Assembly: GCA_017399225.1 (NCBI GenBank)
Contig: JAFQEB010000130.1
Coordinates: 1-23,027, forward strand
Direction of reading: 5' to 3'
DNA length: 23,027 nucleotides
Origin: Clostridia bacterium
GTDB lineage: Bacteria > Bacillota_A > Clostridia > Christensenellales > Aristaeellaceae
The translations under genes and the position numbers were made by a program. The first letter of the stretch is position 1; each line of letters begins with the position of its first letter. The notes under the pieces were generated by a model. The model saw only the letters and a list, made by a program, of their open reading frames with translations, did not search any database and was not told the DNA's origin. Of this stretch, positions 10,179-18,813 are shown one piece after another.

Positions 10179-12213
10179 AGCGATACACCACCTCTCCGTA
10201 GATGGACGTGACGAAGTCCACCAGCTGGCTGATCAGCATATACAGCACGACCGCCAGCGCAACGACCACCAGCACCGTGAACAGGGTCAGGATGATGGTC
10301 ACGAAGGTCTTTTTGAGGGTATAGTCATTCTGATACATGATGGTCAGAATGACCAGCAGGGCCGTCCAGCCGATGCTGACGAAATCGATGAGGGTGATGA
10401 AGAATTCCTCATTGAAGGTCAGCACATTGGTCAGGGCCAGCTTGATGGGCATGAAGACGAGCATCGGCGCCAGGGAGAACGCGCAGCCCACGAACAGATC
10501 GCGGAAGCTGGATTCGCCGTCGGTGATGGTGCACACCAGGTAGCAGCAGATCACCAGCAGCAGGAACACGCCGAAGACCATCAGGAAATCGTTCAGCAGC
10601 TCGAAGTAGCCGTCGGGCGTCGTCTTGAACAGGAAGCCCGCAAAATACTTGTTGGCTACATACAGCACAAAGAACAGGAACAGCACCACCACAGCCGCCA
10701 GGTAGCCCGCGCGCTTCTCGCGCTTGATGCCGTAGCAGGTGTCGTAGGGGTTCCGAAGCATCTGGAAGCAGTACAGCACCTGCCCGATGATCGGGACGCC
10801 GGTGATCCGGCTGCCTGCCTTGCGCGCCGGCTCCAGCACCTTCCAGCGGCGATCCAGGAACTTCAGGATCTGCCAGAGGACGAAGACCGCCGCCACCACG
10901 CCGATGATGGTGCCCATGTTGGCATGGAGCCAGTTGGAGCGCTGCTCCCACCAGGCGTCGGAGTAGCCCTGACGTTCGCCGCCGTTGCGGAAGGCCTCCA
11001 TGGCCTCCTCGTAATTCTCCTCGCGGTAGAGTGCCTCGCCCAAGCCCGTGGAAGCGTAGTTGAACATGGAGTTCATGCGCAGCACTTCCATCCAGGGCTC
11101 CTTGGACTCGGCGTACTTGCCGTCCTGGAACAGGGCGAAGGCCTGATGCACCAGGTCTGCGAACTCAGTGGGCTGCAGCACCTGCACGCTGCCCAGGGAT
11201 TCATCCAGCACATAGAGGGTGTAATTGTCATCCGCCACGATGCCCGTGATGGACTTGAACATACCCACGCGCTGCTCGCCCGTATCGAAGGCGCCGAAGG
11301 TGAAGAGCATCGCACCCTCGGAGGTGTACTCGGTAATGTAGCCGCTCTTGGTGGCAGTGAACACGCTGCCGGAGGAGTTGACCGCCACGGCACTGTTGCC
11401 CATGGTGATGTAATCCGGGGTCATGGTGTTCTTGCCGGCCACGTTCAGGCGGCGCAGGGAGGTGGCGTCACCGGTTTCGGTCACGGTATACACCATGCCC
11501 TTCTGGTCGATGCACAGGTTGGTGACGGACACCGGGACGATGTCGCCCATGACAAGGCTGTTATCCTTGAACAGGGTGCGCTTGATCATCGTCAGGAAGC
11601 TGATGTTGGAGTTGTTGGCGCCGTAGTAGCCGAGGAACTCGCCCTCGCCCATGGGAGAGATCTGCACGATGCCGCTGGTGTTGCCGGTAGAGGCGATGTA
11701 CAGATTGCCGCGCTTGTCCAGCACGATCTTATTGGGCTTGTAGGCAGCCTTTTCACCAAAGAGCTGATGGGTGGGCTTCTCGTAGGCGCGCAGGACATTG
11801 CCGTCCTGATCGACCTGGTAAACGGCGCGGCCGTTTTCATCGGCGATGTAAACGGTCAGGTCGGCGCCCACATACACGCCCTTACAGGACTTGAGCAGCG
11901 CCTTGCCCTTTTCGTTGAGGGGCTCGATCACGCGGACGAGGTCGCCCTCGGTGGTCACGACGAGCACGCGCTTGTTGCCGTTATCGGCAATGTAGAGGTT
12001 GCCGTCCGGGCCCAGGCGGATGTCCGTGGGGTTTTTGAGGGTCTCGTCGCCGAAGCGGGTCATGGAGCGCACCGGCTCATAGGCCGTCTGCGTTTCCACC
12101 TCCATCATTCCCTTGCCCAGGGAGAAGGTGCGGTAGGGCGTTGCAGCCTGCGCGGTCAGGCCAAAGGACAGGAGCATCAGGAGGATCAGCAGCCATGCTG
12201 CAAATTTCTTCAT
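10162..12213 (-). CDS. NHL beta-propeller / TPR / YIP1 polytopic membrane protein
   Basis: Modular protein of 683 residues with no established function. Signal peptide about 1-24 (AQA then A). An exported NHL-type propeller follows (about 45-348), with repeats such as NPTDIRLGPDGNLYIADNGN, ADLTVYIADENG and DKRGNLYIASTGN. A TPR-like helical pair comes next (about 350-415, FALFQDGKYAESKEPWMEVL). A membrane helix (about 434-452) leads to a cytosolic basic segment and a YIP1 domain with five membrane helices (about 504-662). The propeller and TPR would face outside. AAGGAGG abuts the ATG at 12219, so the ATG at 12213 with 6 nt spacing is chosen. It lies between the first permease pair and DUF5696, overlapping the latter by 17 nt. 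I recall YIP1 and DUF5696 genes together in Paenibacillus-type sugar loci. A scaffold, sensor or accessory importer subunit is inferred. Confidence 0.82.
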   Translation of the reverse strand: MKKFAAWLLILLMLLSFGLTAQAATPYRTFSLGKGMMEVETQTAYEPVRSMTRFGDETLKNPTDIRLGPDGNLYIADNGNKRVLVVTTEGDLVRVIEPLNEKGKALLKSCKGVYVGADLTVYIADENGRAVYQVDQDGNVLRAYEKPTHQLFGEKAAYKPNKIVLDKRGNLYIASTGNTSGIVQISPMGEGEFLGYYGANNSNISFLTMIKRTLFKDNSLVMGDIVPVSVTNLCIDQKGMVYTVTETGDATSLRRLNVAGKNTMTPDYITMGNSAVAVNSSGSVFTATKSGYITEYTSEGAMLFTFGAFDTGEQRVGMFKSITGIVADDNYTLYVLDESLGSVQVLQPTEFADLVHQAFALFQDGKYAESKEPWMEVLRMNSMFNYASTGLGEALYREENYEEAMEAFRNGGERQGYSDAWWEQRSNWLHANMGTIIGVVAAVFVLWQILKFLDRRWKVLEPARKAGSRITGVPIIGQVLYCFQMLRNPYDTCYGIKREKRAGYLAAVVVLFLFFVLYVANKYFAGFLFKTTPDGYFELLNDFLMVFGVFLLLVICCYLVCTITDGESSFRDLFVGCAFSLAPMLVFMPIKLALTNVLTFNEEFFITLIDFVSIGWTALLVILTIMYQNDYTLKKTFVTIILTLFTVLVVVALAVVLYMLISQLVDFVTSIYGEVVYRFVKKV

Positions 12214-12219
12214 CTTCAT

Positions 12220-12227
12220 CCTCCTTT
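12220..12227 (-). promoter_or_regulatory. Ribosome site deciding the NHL-YIP1 start
   Basis: AAAGGAGG overlaps the stop of the preceding permease gene and touches the first possible ATG (12217-12219). The second ATG (12211-12213) is 6 nt away, the usual distance, and gives a normal signal peptide beginning MKKFAAWLL. Confidence 0.6.
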
Positions 12228-13092
12228 ACTTCAGACCGGAGTGGGCCATGGTGTTCATGACCGACGACTGGCTGACAATGAAGAGCACCAGGTTGGGGAC
12301 GAACATGATCAGCGCCGCAGCCGCCGCCATGCCCTGGCCCTGCACCGTACCCACGCCGGACAGGGTGTTCATGTAGAACGCCAGCGTGCGGAGGCTCTCG
12401 GTAGACGTGAACAGGTTGGAGGTCTCAGTGTTGTTCCACACCTGCTGGAAGGTCAGGATGCAGCCGGTGGCAATAGCCGGCTTGACCATGGGCAGGATGA
12501 TCTTCAGGTAGATGGTGAAGGAGCCTGCACCCTCCAGCTGCGCGGCCTCCAGCAGGGAGTCCGGCACCTGATCCATGAACTGCTTGATCAGGAACAGACA
12601 CACGGGCATCGCGATCAGCGGCAGGATATGGGCCAGCCAGGTATCCAGGATGTGGATGCTGGAGATGGTCAGGTAGCGCGGGATGACCACGGCGGTGGCC
12701 ACGAACATCAGCGCCAGGTTGTTGATCTCCATCATCGGGCCCTTCAGGCGGAACTTCATCTTGCTCAGCGCGAAGGCCGCCATGGTGGAGATGAGGATGG
12801 AGAGCAGCAGCACCGCCACGGTCACCACCAGGGAGTTGAACACGTAGCGGGAGAAGGGCACGGTAGAGCCGGCAGCCTGCTGGAAGAGGTTGGTGAAGTT
12901 GATGGTCGAAGGATTCGACACGATGAACTTCGGGGGGAATGCGAACAGCTCGTCCATGGGCTTGAAGGCATGACACACGATGTAGATGATCGGCGCGCCC
13001 ATCAGCGCTGCCAGCGGCAGCAGGTAAACGTACAGCGGGATCTGGGATTTGTCAAACTTTTTCGGATTGACCTTGGTTCCGCCAATAGCCAC
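12226..13092 (-). CDS. Sugar ABC transporter permease, MalG type (first pair), GTG start
   Basis: Membrane subunit of a CUT1 importer. From GTG at 13092 it has 288 residues beginning MAIGGTKVNPKKFDKSQIPL; an upstream ATG at 13116 would add eight. The GTG is preferred because AAAGGAGGG sits 7 nt before it, and this site would otherwise be buried in codons 3-6 of the longer form. Hydrophobic helices start about 22 residues in. The EAA loop is LLEAAQLEGAGSFTIYLKIILP (about 185-206). The downstream NHL-YIP1 gene follows within 12 nt. It pairs with the MalF-type subunit just upstream and presumably serves the 998-residue binding protein. Confidence 0.9.
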   Translation of the reverse strand: MAIGGTKVNPKKFDKSQIPLYVYLLPLAALMGAPIIYIVCHAFKPMDELFAFPPKFIVSNPSTINFTNLFQQAAGSTVPFSRYVFNSLVVTVAVLLLSILISTMAAFALSKMKFRLKGPMMEINNLALMFVATAVVIPRYLTISSIHILDTWLAHILPLIAMPVCLFLIKQFMDQVPDSLLEAAQLEGAGSFTIYLKIILPMVKPAIATGCILTFQQVWNNTETSNLFTSTESLRTLAFYMNTLSGVGTVQGQGMAAAAALIMFVPNLVLFIVSQSSVMNTMAHSGLK

Positions 13093-13098
13093 GGTATT

Positions 13099-13107
13099 CC
13101 CTCCTTT
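13099..13107 (-). promoter_or_regulatory. Ribosome site pointing to an internal GTG start
   Basis: AAAGGAGGG on the minus strand is 7 nt upstream of GTG 13092-13090 and downstream of the ATG at 13116, which has only a weak GAGG before it. It indicates that the MalG-type permease starts at the GTG. Confidence 0.65.
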
Positions 13108-13108
13108 C

Positions 13109-13993
13109 TTAATCATTTTCCTCGAAGAGCTTGCGGGCCACGAAGGAGAATGCGTAGATCAGCGCCAGCAGCGCCACGGAGACTGCGGCGGCATAGCCCA
13201 TCTCATAGCGGGCAAAGCCGTAGTCCTCCACGTGGTTGACCATCAGCTGGGCTGCGTACTGGGGCGTGGGGTTGGAGCCGGTCAGCATCACGCCGATGGC
13301 GCCCTGCTGGAACGCGCCCGTCACCGCCATGACCGCGCCGAAGAGCATCTGGGGCTTCATGGAGGGGATGGTGATGTAGATGACCTCCTGGAAGCGGTTC
13401 TTGATGCCGTCGATGGAGCCGGCCTCGTACAGCTCGGGGCTGACGTTGAGCAGGCCTGCCAGCATCGCCAGGAAGCCGACGCCCATGGAGGACCACAGGG
13501 CCACGATGATGACGATGGGCATGATGTAGGTGGCGTTGGACAGCCACAGGATGGGCTCGTTGATGACGCCCAGGGCCGTCAGCGCGTAGTTGGCGATGCC
13601 GCTCTGGTTGCCCAGGAAGACCGTGCGCCACACGACGCTCATCGCCACGCCCTGGGTCATGGAGGGCGAGTAGAGGATCAGCGCCAGTACGGTGCGGGGC
13701 AGCTTGCTCAGCTGGCTGAGGGACCAGGCCAGGAAGAAGCTGAGCACATAGCCGCCCACGCCCACGATGATGGAGAAGAGGATCGTGTTGGGCAGCACAT
13801 ACTGCAGGAAGATGGTATCCTGGGTCAGAAGGTTGATGTAGTTGGTCAGGCCGACGAACTGGGGCGCCTGCACGGCGTTATAGTTCGTAAAGGACAGGCC
13901 GACCGCCATACCCGTGGGGATGATGATGAACACCGTAAACAGCAGCAGGTAGGGCAGCAGGAACAGATACGGTGTTTTCTTGCTCGTGATCAT
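13109..13993 (-). CDS. Sugar ABC transporter permease, MalF type (first pair)
   Basis: Membrane subunit of a CUT1 importer, 294 residues, with a first helix at about 8-33 and a typical N-terminal [20 protein letters not shown] segment. The ATPase-contact loop is [20 protein letters not shown] (about 188-207), reading EAG rather than EAA, a common variant. Its ATG overlaps the stop of the 998-residue binding protein gene (ATGA, 4 nt), with GAGGAGG about 10 nt upstream. This suggests coupled translation and a shared transporter complex. Confidence 0.93.
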   Translation of the reverse strand: MITSKKTPYLFLLPYLLLFTVFIIIPTGMAVGLSFTNYNAVQAPQFVGLTNYINLLTQDTIFLQYVLPNTILFSIIVGVGGYVLSFFLAWSLSQLSKLPRTVLALILYSPSMTQGVAMSVVWRTVFLGNQSGIANYALTALGVINEPILWLSNATYIMPIVIIVALWSSMGVGFLAMLAGLLNVSPELYEAGSIDGIKNRFQEVIYITIPSMKPQMLFGAVMAVTGAFQQGAIGVMLTGSNPTPQYAAQLMVNHVEDYGFARYEMGYAAAVSVALLALIYAFSFVARKLFEEND

Positions 13994-16986
13994 TCAGCAT
14001 TCCCCTCCTCTGCCTGATTTTCCGCCGCAGGTGCGGCCGCGTGACTGTTATTGTAGTTTTCGATGATCTGCTCGATGACCTCCACGCTCGGGGTGGGCAG
14101 CTCCTCGATCATCTGGCCGTCCTTGTAGTAGCCGAATTCCTCCAGCTTGCGCAGCGTCTCGCGGTTGATGCGCTTGACGGCGGTATCCATCGCGCGGCGG
14201 GCCTCCACGCCGTCAGCGGTGACGGAGATGAAGGCGTTGGACAGCTCGCGCTCCAGCATGTAGGTACCCAGCACCCAGGGAGCCTCGGTCATCCAGTCCA
14301 TCTGCTCGATGATGACCTTCTTGTGGGCGCTGCGCAGGGGCAGCTGGGCGAAGGCCTCGGAGTTGGCGGTGGGCCAGATGTACTCGGAGCCGTAGGTGGA
14401 CTGGAGCAGGTTGCCGAACTCGGACTGCACTTCCTTGCGGCTCCACCACTCCAGGAACTTCCACGCCTCCTCGACGTTGCCGTGATCCTTGGCCGCGGTC
14501 ATGATCGCCATGGTCTCCGCGCCGCCGGTGGTCCAGCGCTCGGTCACGCCTTCCTCATTCACCAGGCCGGGGAACAGGGCGATGTCCCACAGGCCGTCAA
14601 GCTCGGGGGCAGCGTTGAGCAGCAGGTTATAGGTGGCAAGATCCGCAATGCCGATGGGCAGCGTGCCATCGCGGAACTGCTGATAGAAGCCGGGAGAGGG
14701 CACGTCGGTGGGCATGTTGTACACGGTGAACAGCTCCGTCATCTCACGGAAGCCCACCAGGGAGATCTCGCTGTCCAGGGTGGTGTCGCCGATGGTCTCG
14801 CCGTAGATGGAGCCGCCGGACTGCAGGATCAGCGGCAGCGTGCCGGGGAAGACCTTCATACCGACCATGCCGGCGGTGGGATAGTAGAAGTTCATGGAGC
14901 GGCGCTGCAGCTCCGGCAGGATGAGCTTGACCTCATCCATGGTGTCCGGCACTTCGATATTCAGGGATTCCAGGATGTCCTTGCGGTAGAACATGACCCA
15001 GAAGTTGACCGTCTCGGGCATGGCATACACGCCGTTTTTGAGGATGTAGGGGATGAACAGACCGGAGGAGAAGCGCTGGCACACCGCGCCGAAGCCGGGG
15101 GTGACGGTGCCGTCCTCATTCTGGATATCCTCAATGGTGGACAGATCGTAGAGCGCGCCGCGGATGTTCAGGTAGCTGGGCACGACGTACTGCAGGCCCA
15201 GCACCGCATCGGGCGCGGTGCCGGCGGCATTGGCCAGCACCAGCTTGTTGGCGTCGGGCATCAGGGACAGATTCACGCGGATGCCGGTCTCCTCGAAGAA
15301 CTTGGTGTCCGCCATCTGCTGCATCAGCTCGACGTACTGGCGGCTGCGGCCCACCCAGACCTGGATGACCGGGTATTCCTTGCCAGCTTCGCCGTACTCG
15401 CCCTCCGTGTCCACCCAGACGGTGTCGTTGGCGCCGCCGGCTGCGTAGTCCTGGGAGGAGAAGGAGGAGAAGAAGCGCACGATGCCCGCCCAGGTGTTCT
15501 GGAAGAAGTTCGCCTTGGCAGGGAGCTGCGCATCCGCCTGATAGAGGTAGATCTGGTCAATGGACAGATCGTTGTTGGCCATATCGGTCAGCTGCTGGGC
15601 CAGCATACGGGCCGCAGAGTTGGCGCCGGTGGAGAACTCGGACATGCGGCGGGGCAGATCCTCGGGCTCCTCGGCCAGGCGGCGGAGCTGATCCGCACAG
15701 AGGGTCATGGACGCAAAGGCGGAGGCGCTGTTGTTGTCCGCATAGTCGCGGGTGTAGGTCACCATCTCGCTGCACTGATCCGCCCAGCCGGTGAGGGTCT
15801 CCACCAGGTTGGGGAAGTTCTCGTCCATGTTGTAATCGCGGTAGGGGTCGGCTGCTGCGCCGCCCATGAGGGCCTTGATGTCATTGGACATCGTGTTGAT
15901 CTCATCCAGCAGGGTGTCGATGGTCATGTACACGGGCGTGAGGCACTCGGCATTGATGCGGAAGCTCAGCTCATGCACGCCCTCGTCCAGCCAGATGGTC
16001 AGGGGCTGGCCCTCGCCGGTCCTGGCCTGCATATGGGTGAAGCTGGTGGTATAGGGGAAGGCCACCTTCTGCGCGCCGGTGCTGGGGATCATGCCATCCA
16101 CCAGCACGTCGACATAGGTGGGGAAATCCGCGCGGGCGCTCTGGCGGTAGTAGGCGCCCAGGTAGTACCAGCCTGCCTTGCCCTCCTCCACCGTGAAGGT
16201 CCAGGAAACGGTATCGCCCGCTTCATCGAAGGAAGCGCCGTCCAGGAAGTTGATGGCACGGTAGTCATTCTCATAGGGGCTCAGCTGCGCATTGAACTCG
16301 CCCGCGCCGCGGATGGAGGATTCGTTGCGGCTGGCGATCTTCTCCGCCTCGATGACGATGATGTTCTTGCCGGAGGCGTCGCCCGCCTCGTACGCCGGCA
16401 CCGCCACGGGCGCCTTGAGCGTCACGGCAGAGATCTCGCAGCCGCCGTCCTGCACGGTGAAGGACAGCACATGCTCGCCCGCCGTCAGTTCAAAGAGCAT
16501 CGGATCAGCCGTGCGGGCAGTGGAATCGGCAATGCCGGCTTCCAGCACCTGATCGGCCGCCCAGGGTGTGGTGGCGATCTCGTTGCCGTAGCGGTCGGTG
16601 GAGAACTCGCCGTTATCCACCCACAGGGAGTTCAGCTTCACACGCTGCATTTCGGCAAAGCGCACCTGGCCGTCGATGGCGACGGTCATCTCGGTGGGCA
16701 GCGTGGTATCCGCCGTATTCCGGTAGGAAAGCCAGATCTCATACTGACCGTCCGCAGGCACGGTGATGGTCGTTTCCTCCACCGAATGCAGCGGCAGGGA
16801 CAGGGCCGTCTCCGTCACGACGGGCTCGCCTGCATACACGGGCAGCGTGTAGGCAGAGGCCGCCGTCACATAGAGCGTCTCCACCGTCTGCGCGGTCTGC
16901 CCCTCCGCCGCAGCGAAGGTGAACAGGCAGCAGAGCAGTACGACCAGAGCAATCAGCTTCGTACGCAAGTTAACACCCCACTTCAT
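13990..16986 (-). CDS. Large solute-binding protein with two N-terminal beta-sandwich modules
   Basis: Exported 998-residue protein whose C-terminal part (about 535-955) is a family 1 solute-binding fold ([20 protein letters not shown] at 589-608, then [20 protein letters not shown] at 841-860). Signal peptide about 1-27 (FAAAEG) has no good lipobox. Module one (about 36-193) is a beta-sandwich. Module two (about 209-357) starts [13 protein letters not shown], like CBM6/CBM35 jelly rolls. A helical region (about 358-505) links them to the binding fold. MalE-like proteins are usually 400-450 residues, so more than half is extra. The ATG at 16986 overlaps the GH43 stop by 1 nt (TAATG). The MalF-type permease follows with a 4 nt overlap. 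No membrane anchor is obvious beyond the signal peptide, so retention at the surface is unexplained. Ligand inferred as arabinan fragments. Confidence 0.88.
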   Translation of the reverse strand: MKWGVNLRTKLIALVVLLCCLFTFAAAEGQTAQTVETLYVTAASAYTLPVYAGEPVVTETALSLPLHSVEETTITVPADGQYEIWLSYRNTADTTLPTEMTVAIDGQVRFAEMQRVKLNSLWVDNGEFSTDRYGNEIATTPWAADQVLEAGIADSTARTADPMLFELTAGEHVLSFTVQDGGCEISAVTLKAPVAVPAYEAGDASGKNIIVIEAEKIASRNESSIRGAGEFNAQLSPYENDYRAINFLDGASFDEAGDTVSWTFTVEEGKAGWYYLGAYYRQSARADFPTYVDVLVDGMIPSTGAQKVAFPYTTSFTHMQARTGEGQPLTIWLDEGVHELSFRINAECLTPVYMTIDTLLDEINTMSNDIKALMGGAAADPYRDYNMDENFPNLVETLTGWADQCSEMVTYTRDYADNNSASAFASMTLCADQLRRLAEEPEDLPRRMSEFSTGANSAARMLAQQLTDMANNDLSIDQIYLYQADAQLPAKANFFQNTWAGIVRFFSSFSSQDYAAGGANDTVWVDTEGEYGEAGKEYPVIQVWVGRSRQYVELMQQMADTKFFEETGIRVNLSLMPDANKLVLANAAGTAPDAVLGLQYVVPSYLNIRGALYDLSTIEDIQNEDGTVTPGFGAVCQRFSSGLFIPYILKNGVYAMPETVNFWVMFYRKDILESLNIEVPDTMDEVKLILPELQRRSMNFYYPTAGMVGMKVFPGTLPLILQSGGSIYGETIGDTTLDSEISLVGFREMTELFTVYNMPTDVPSPGFYQQFRDGTLPIGIADLATYNLLLNAAPELDGLWDIALFPGLVNEEGVTERWTTGGAETMAIMTAAKDHGNVEEAWKFLEWWSRKEVQSEFGNLLQSTYGSEYIWPTANSEAFAQLPLRSAHKKVIIEQMDWMTEAPWVLGTYMLERELSNAFISVTADGVEARRAMDTAVKRINRETLRKLEEFGYYKDGQMIEELPTPSVEVIEQIIENYNNSHAAAPAAENQAEEGNAE

Positions 16987-18425
16987 TATTCTTGAACCTT
17001 TCCGCGCACAGCCCAGAGGGATGCGCCGGTCTCGTCGATGGCGGAAATGCAGGTAGCCCAGTTCTTCTGGCCGGACTCCAGGGCCGTGTGCATCACGCCG
17101 CTGTAGGTGTGATCCCCCAGGGTCATGGTCACGTTCACGCCGTCCTGGCACTGCCAGGTGCCGGTCAGATCGCCGGTGACGGTGCCATCCGCATTGAGGG
17201 TGATGACCCTGGATTCATGCTCGACCTTGTTGATGTCCCGCTGGTGCTCCAGCACCTTGTATACGCCGCACATCGCATCAGCTGCGACGGCCTGCGGCAT
17301 TTCGCCGGCGTAGCGCATCGGGGACACCACCGGCCAGCCCGCCTCGTTCATGTACATCTGATGCACGCGGACAGTGAAGGACTCGCCGGTATTGGCAAAG
17401 CGGGTATGGAAGACGATGAAGTAACGGCCCGTTTCCTCATCATAGTAAGCGCTGTTGTGGCCGGGGCTGCGGAAGGCCTGGGTGAACTTGTTCTTGTCCG
17501 TTTCAAGGGGCAGGAACTCGTAACCGCCCATGAGCTTCACACCGTAGGGCGCGTAGTCCGGATCGTTGAAGAAGGTGCCGGGGCGGCCCTTGCACTTGAT
17601 CATGTTCTGACCCAGGGCGTCCTCATAGGGGCCGTCGGGGGTCTTCGACCGGCAAACGCGGATATTGTAGCCGTCGTTGGCAGCCAGGCCGCCGAAGGAC
17701 AGGAACATATAATAGTAATCCGTGTCCGGGCTGTACATGATGTAGGGCGCCTCGATGCGGGCATGATTGCCGCCCAGCAGCTTCTTGCCGTAGGCGCTCT
17801 GACCCTCCAGCGGCAGGCCCGTGAGGGGATCCATCTCGAAGATGAAGATGCCGCCGGAATAGGAGCCGTACACCATCCACAGCCTGCCCTCCTTATCATA
17901 AAAGGTGCAGGGGTCGACCACGTTGGGGTTGTTGTTGGCGTTGTAGCCGGAGTAGCCGGACTTGAGGAGGATGCCGCCGTTGACGTAGGGGCCCTCAGGC
18001 TTGTCCGCATAGGCGATGCCCAGCATGGACAGGGGGCTGGAGCCCTCGCAGGTACAGTAGTACATGGCGTAGCGGCCATCCTGCAGCTGCACCACGTCCG
18101 GCGCCCAGAAGGTGCTGGTCTTCGCGTAGGAGAGCGCTTCCTTCATCTGGGTCTGCACCTTCTCCACCAGGGTGCAGCCGCCGTTGGTCGCATCCCGGGA
18201 GATCAGCTCCCACTTGATCAGATCCTGGCTCCTGGCGGCGGCCATGTGGCTGCCGTAGATGTAGTACCAGCCGTCGTCCGCCTTGATGATGGACGGGTCG
18301 TGCACCGCCACATCCTTCCACTTGGGCGTGGGCAGCGCCGTGTTGGGCGTCACCTCCGCCATTGCGCACGCCGGAAGGCACAGCACAAGGGCAAGCAGAG
18401 CACTGATGATCCGCTTCAGTTTCAT
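16986..18425 (-). CDS. Secreted GH43 endo-alpha-1,5-L-arabinanase
   Basis: Inverting five-bladed-propeller hydrolase, 479 residues, expected to cut the 1,5-arabinan backbone outside the cell. Signal peptide about 1-23 (AMA then E). The catalytic set is visible: D43 (VHDPSII, base), D171 (NVVDPC, pKa modulator) and E225 (RIEAPYI, acid). H323 in SPGHNS fits the His that binds the active-site metal in arabinanases. Residues about 380-479 match the C-terminal beta-barrel domain seen in endo-arabinanases such as Bacillus AbnB. CGGAGGAG lies about 6 nt before the ATG. It is the first gene of the long operon, behind a promoter and a leader hairpin. The LPAC in the signal peptide is a poor lipobox, so I call it freely secreted. 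Other arabinan-active GH43 activities are possible. Confidence 0.92.
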   Translation of the reverse strand: MKLKRIISALLALVLCLPACAMAEVTPNTALPTPKWKDVAVHDPSIIKADDGWYYIYGSHMAAARSQDLIKWELISRDATNGGCTLVEKVQTQMKEALSYAKTSTFWAPDVVQLQDGRYAMYYCTCEGSSPLSMLGIAYADKPEGPYVNGGILLKSGYSGYNANNNPNVVDPCTFYDKEGRLWMVYGSYSGGIFIFEMDPLTGLPLEGQSAYGKKLLGGNHARIEAPYIMYSPDTDYYYMFLSFGGLAANDGYNIRVCRSKTPDGPYEDALGQNMIKCKGRPGTFFNDPDYAPYGVKLMGGYEFLPLETDKNKFTQAFRSPGHNSAYYDEETGRYFIVFHTRFANTGESFTVRVHQMYMNEAGWPVVSPMRYAGEMPQAVAADAMCGVYKVLEHQRDINKVEHESRVITLNADGTVTGDLTGTWQCQDGVNVTMTLGDHTYSGVMHTALESGQKNWATCISAIDETGASLWAVRGKVQE

Positions 18426-18439
18426 AGCAATCTCCTCCG

Positions 18440-18473
18440 AAAAAAAATATCCGAAATCTTGCGGAATTCGGAT
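18440..18473 (-). terminator. Leader hairpin with U8 run: candidate attenuator of the arabinan operon
   Basis: In the leader of the GH43 operon, 18464-18473 pairs with 18449-18458 (10 bp with one mismatch, 5 nt loop). On the minus strand the stem is followed by AT and eight T residues (18447-18440), directly before the GH43 ribosome site. This is the layout of an intrinsic terminator placed between promoter and first gene. Confidence 0.55.
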
Positions 18474-18480
18474 TCGGTGA

Positions 18481-18491
18481 TTTTGTACAAT
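18481..18491. promoter_or_regulatory. Possible operator with TTGTACAA core in the operon leader
   Basis: TTTTGTACAAT contains the palindrome TTGTACAA about 10-20 nt after the predicted transcription start of the GH43 operon. Its half-sites resemble those of the AraR repressor of Bacillus, but the spacing is compressed compared with the known 16 bp site. This is a weak candidate. Confidence 0.25.
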
Positions 18492-18505
18492 TAAGCACTA
18501 TATTT

Positions 18506-18534
18506 AATATACTGGTTCCCACGCATATTGTCAA
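18506..18534 (-). promoter_or_regulatory. Promoter of the 13 kb arabinan operon
   Basis: On the minus strand TTGACA (18534-18529), a perfect -35, is 17 bp from TATATT (18511-18506). The predicted start near 18499 gives a leader of about 74 nt containing the hairpin and the TTGTACAA site. Confidence 0.75.
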
Positions 18535-18813
18535 GCTGTTTTTCTCTTATTTTCCATCTTTTTTATTCATTTTATGTCCAATTCATCTATGGATTCCCCA
18601 TTTTTTGCCCTTGTTCCGCCTTTGCCCACCATTTTTCCAGTTTGAACATTTTTGTGCATCTCGCCTAAATTAACGTTCACGGAAATATGACATATAACGT
18701 TTTCGCCCACCAGATATGACATGCCGTTTCTGCCCTGCAAGGAAGGATTCTCCCTCTGCAGGCGCGAATCAAACAATCTACATCACCAGAATGCAAAAGG
18801 AGGTCTCCCGATC
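18535..18813. promoter_or_regulatory. AT-rich divergent control region between GH43 operon and GH27
   Basis: No credible gene lies here. The first 100 bases are T- and pyrimidine-rich. The plus-strand part holds a GH27 promoter candidate, two spaced copies of TAACGTT (18671-18677, 18695-18701), two of ATATGACAT (18685-18693, 18714-18722), two of GCCCACCA (18624-18631, 18705-18712), and a hairpin with CCTGCA (18734-18739) and TGCAGG (18757-18762) arms. The pairs look like operators of an unknown regulator. Confidence 0.45.
18642..18671 (+). promoter_or_regulatory. Candidate promoter of the GH27 gene
   Basis: TTGAAC (18642-18647) and TAAATT (18666-18671) are separated by 18 bp, about 140 bases before the GH27 ATG. 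The predicted start near 18678 would place the TAACGTT and ATATGACAT repeats at and just after it, where a repressor could act. Confidence 0.45.

Noticed and set aside
16900..16986. Possible lipobox LLCC in the signal peptide of the large binding protein
   Set aside because: Residues before the Cys do not fit the L-A/S-G/A-C pattern, and the hydrophobic core continues past it to FAAA.
14041..16995. Very long open frame antisense to the large binding protein gene; similar antisense frames mirror almost every gene, for example 1713-3542, 7353-10175 and 20465-22591
   Set aside because: High GC and strong codon bias make stop codons rare in one antisense frame. The translations are low-complexity (rich in G, V, H, Q, L), lack ribosome sites and known domains, and the opposite strand carries clear protein families with catalytic motifs.
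18354..18425. Possible lipoprotein signal (LPAC) in the GH43 signal peptide
   Set aside because: Pro at -2 is unusual for a lipobox and a better signal peptidase I site (AMA then E) follows within three residues.
18664..18702. cre (CcpA) sites around the two AACGTT motifs
   Set aside because: Too few matches to the cre consensus on either side of the central CG in both copies.
18567..18776. 69-codon minus-strand frame between the divergent promoters
   Set aside because: TTG start without a ribosome site, low-complexity AT-rich sequence, and it overlaps the likely GH27 promoter and operator repeats.
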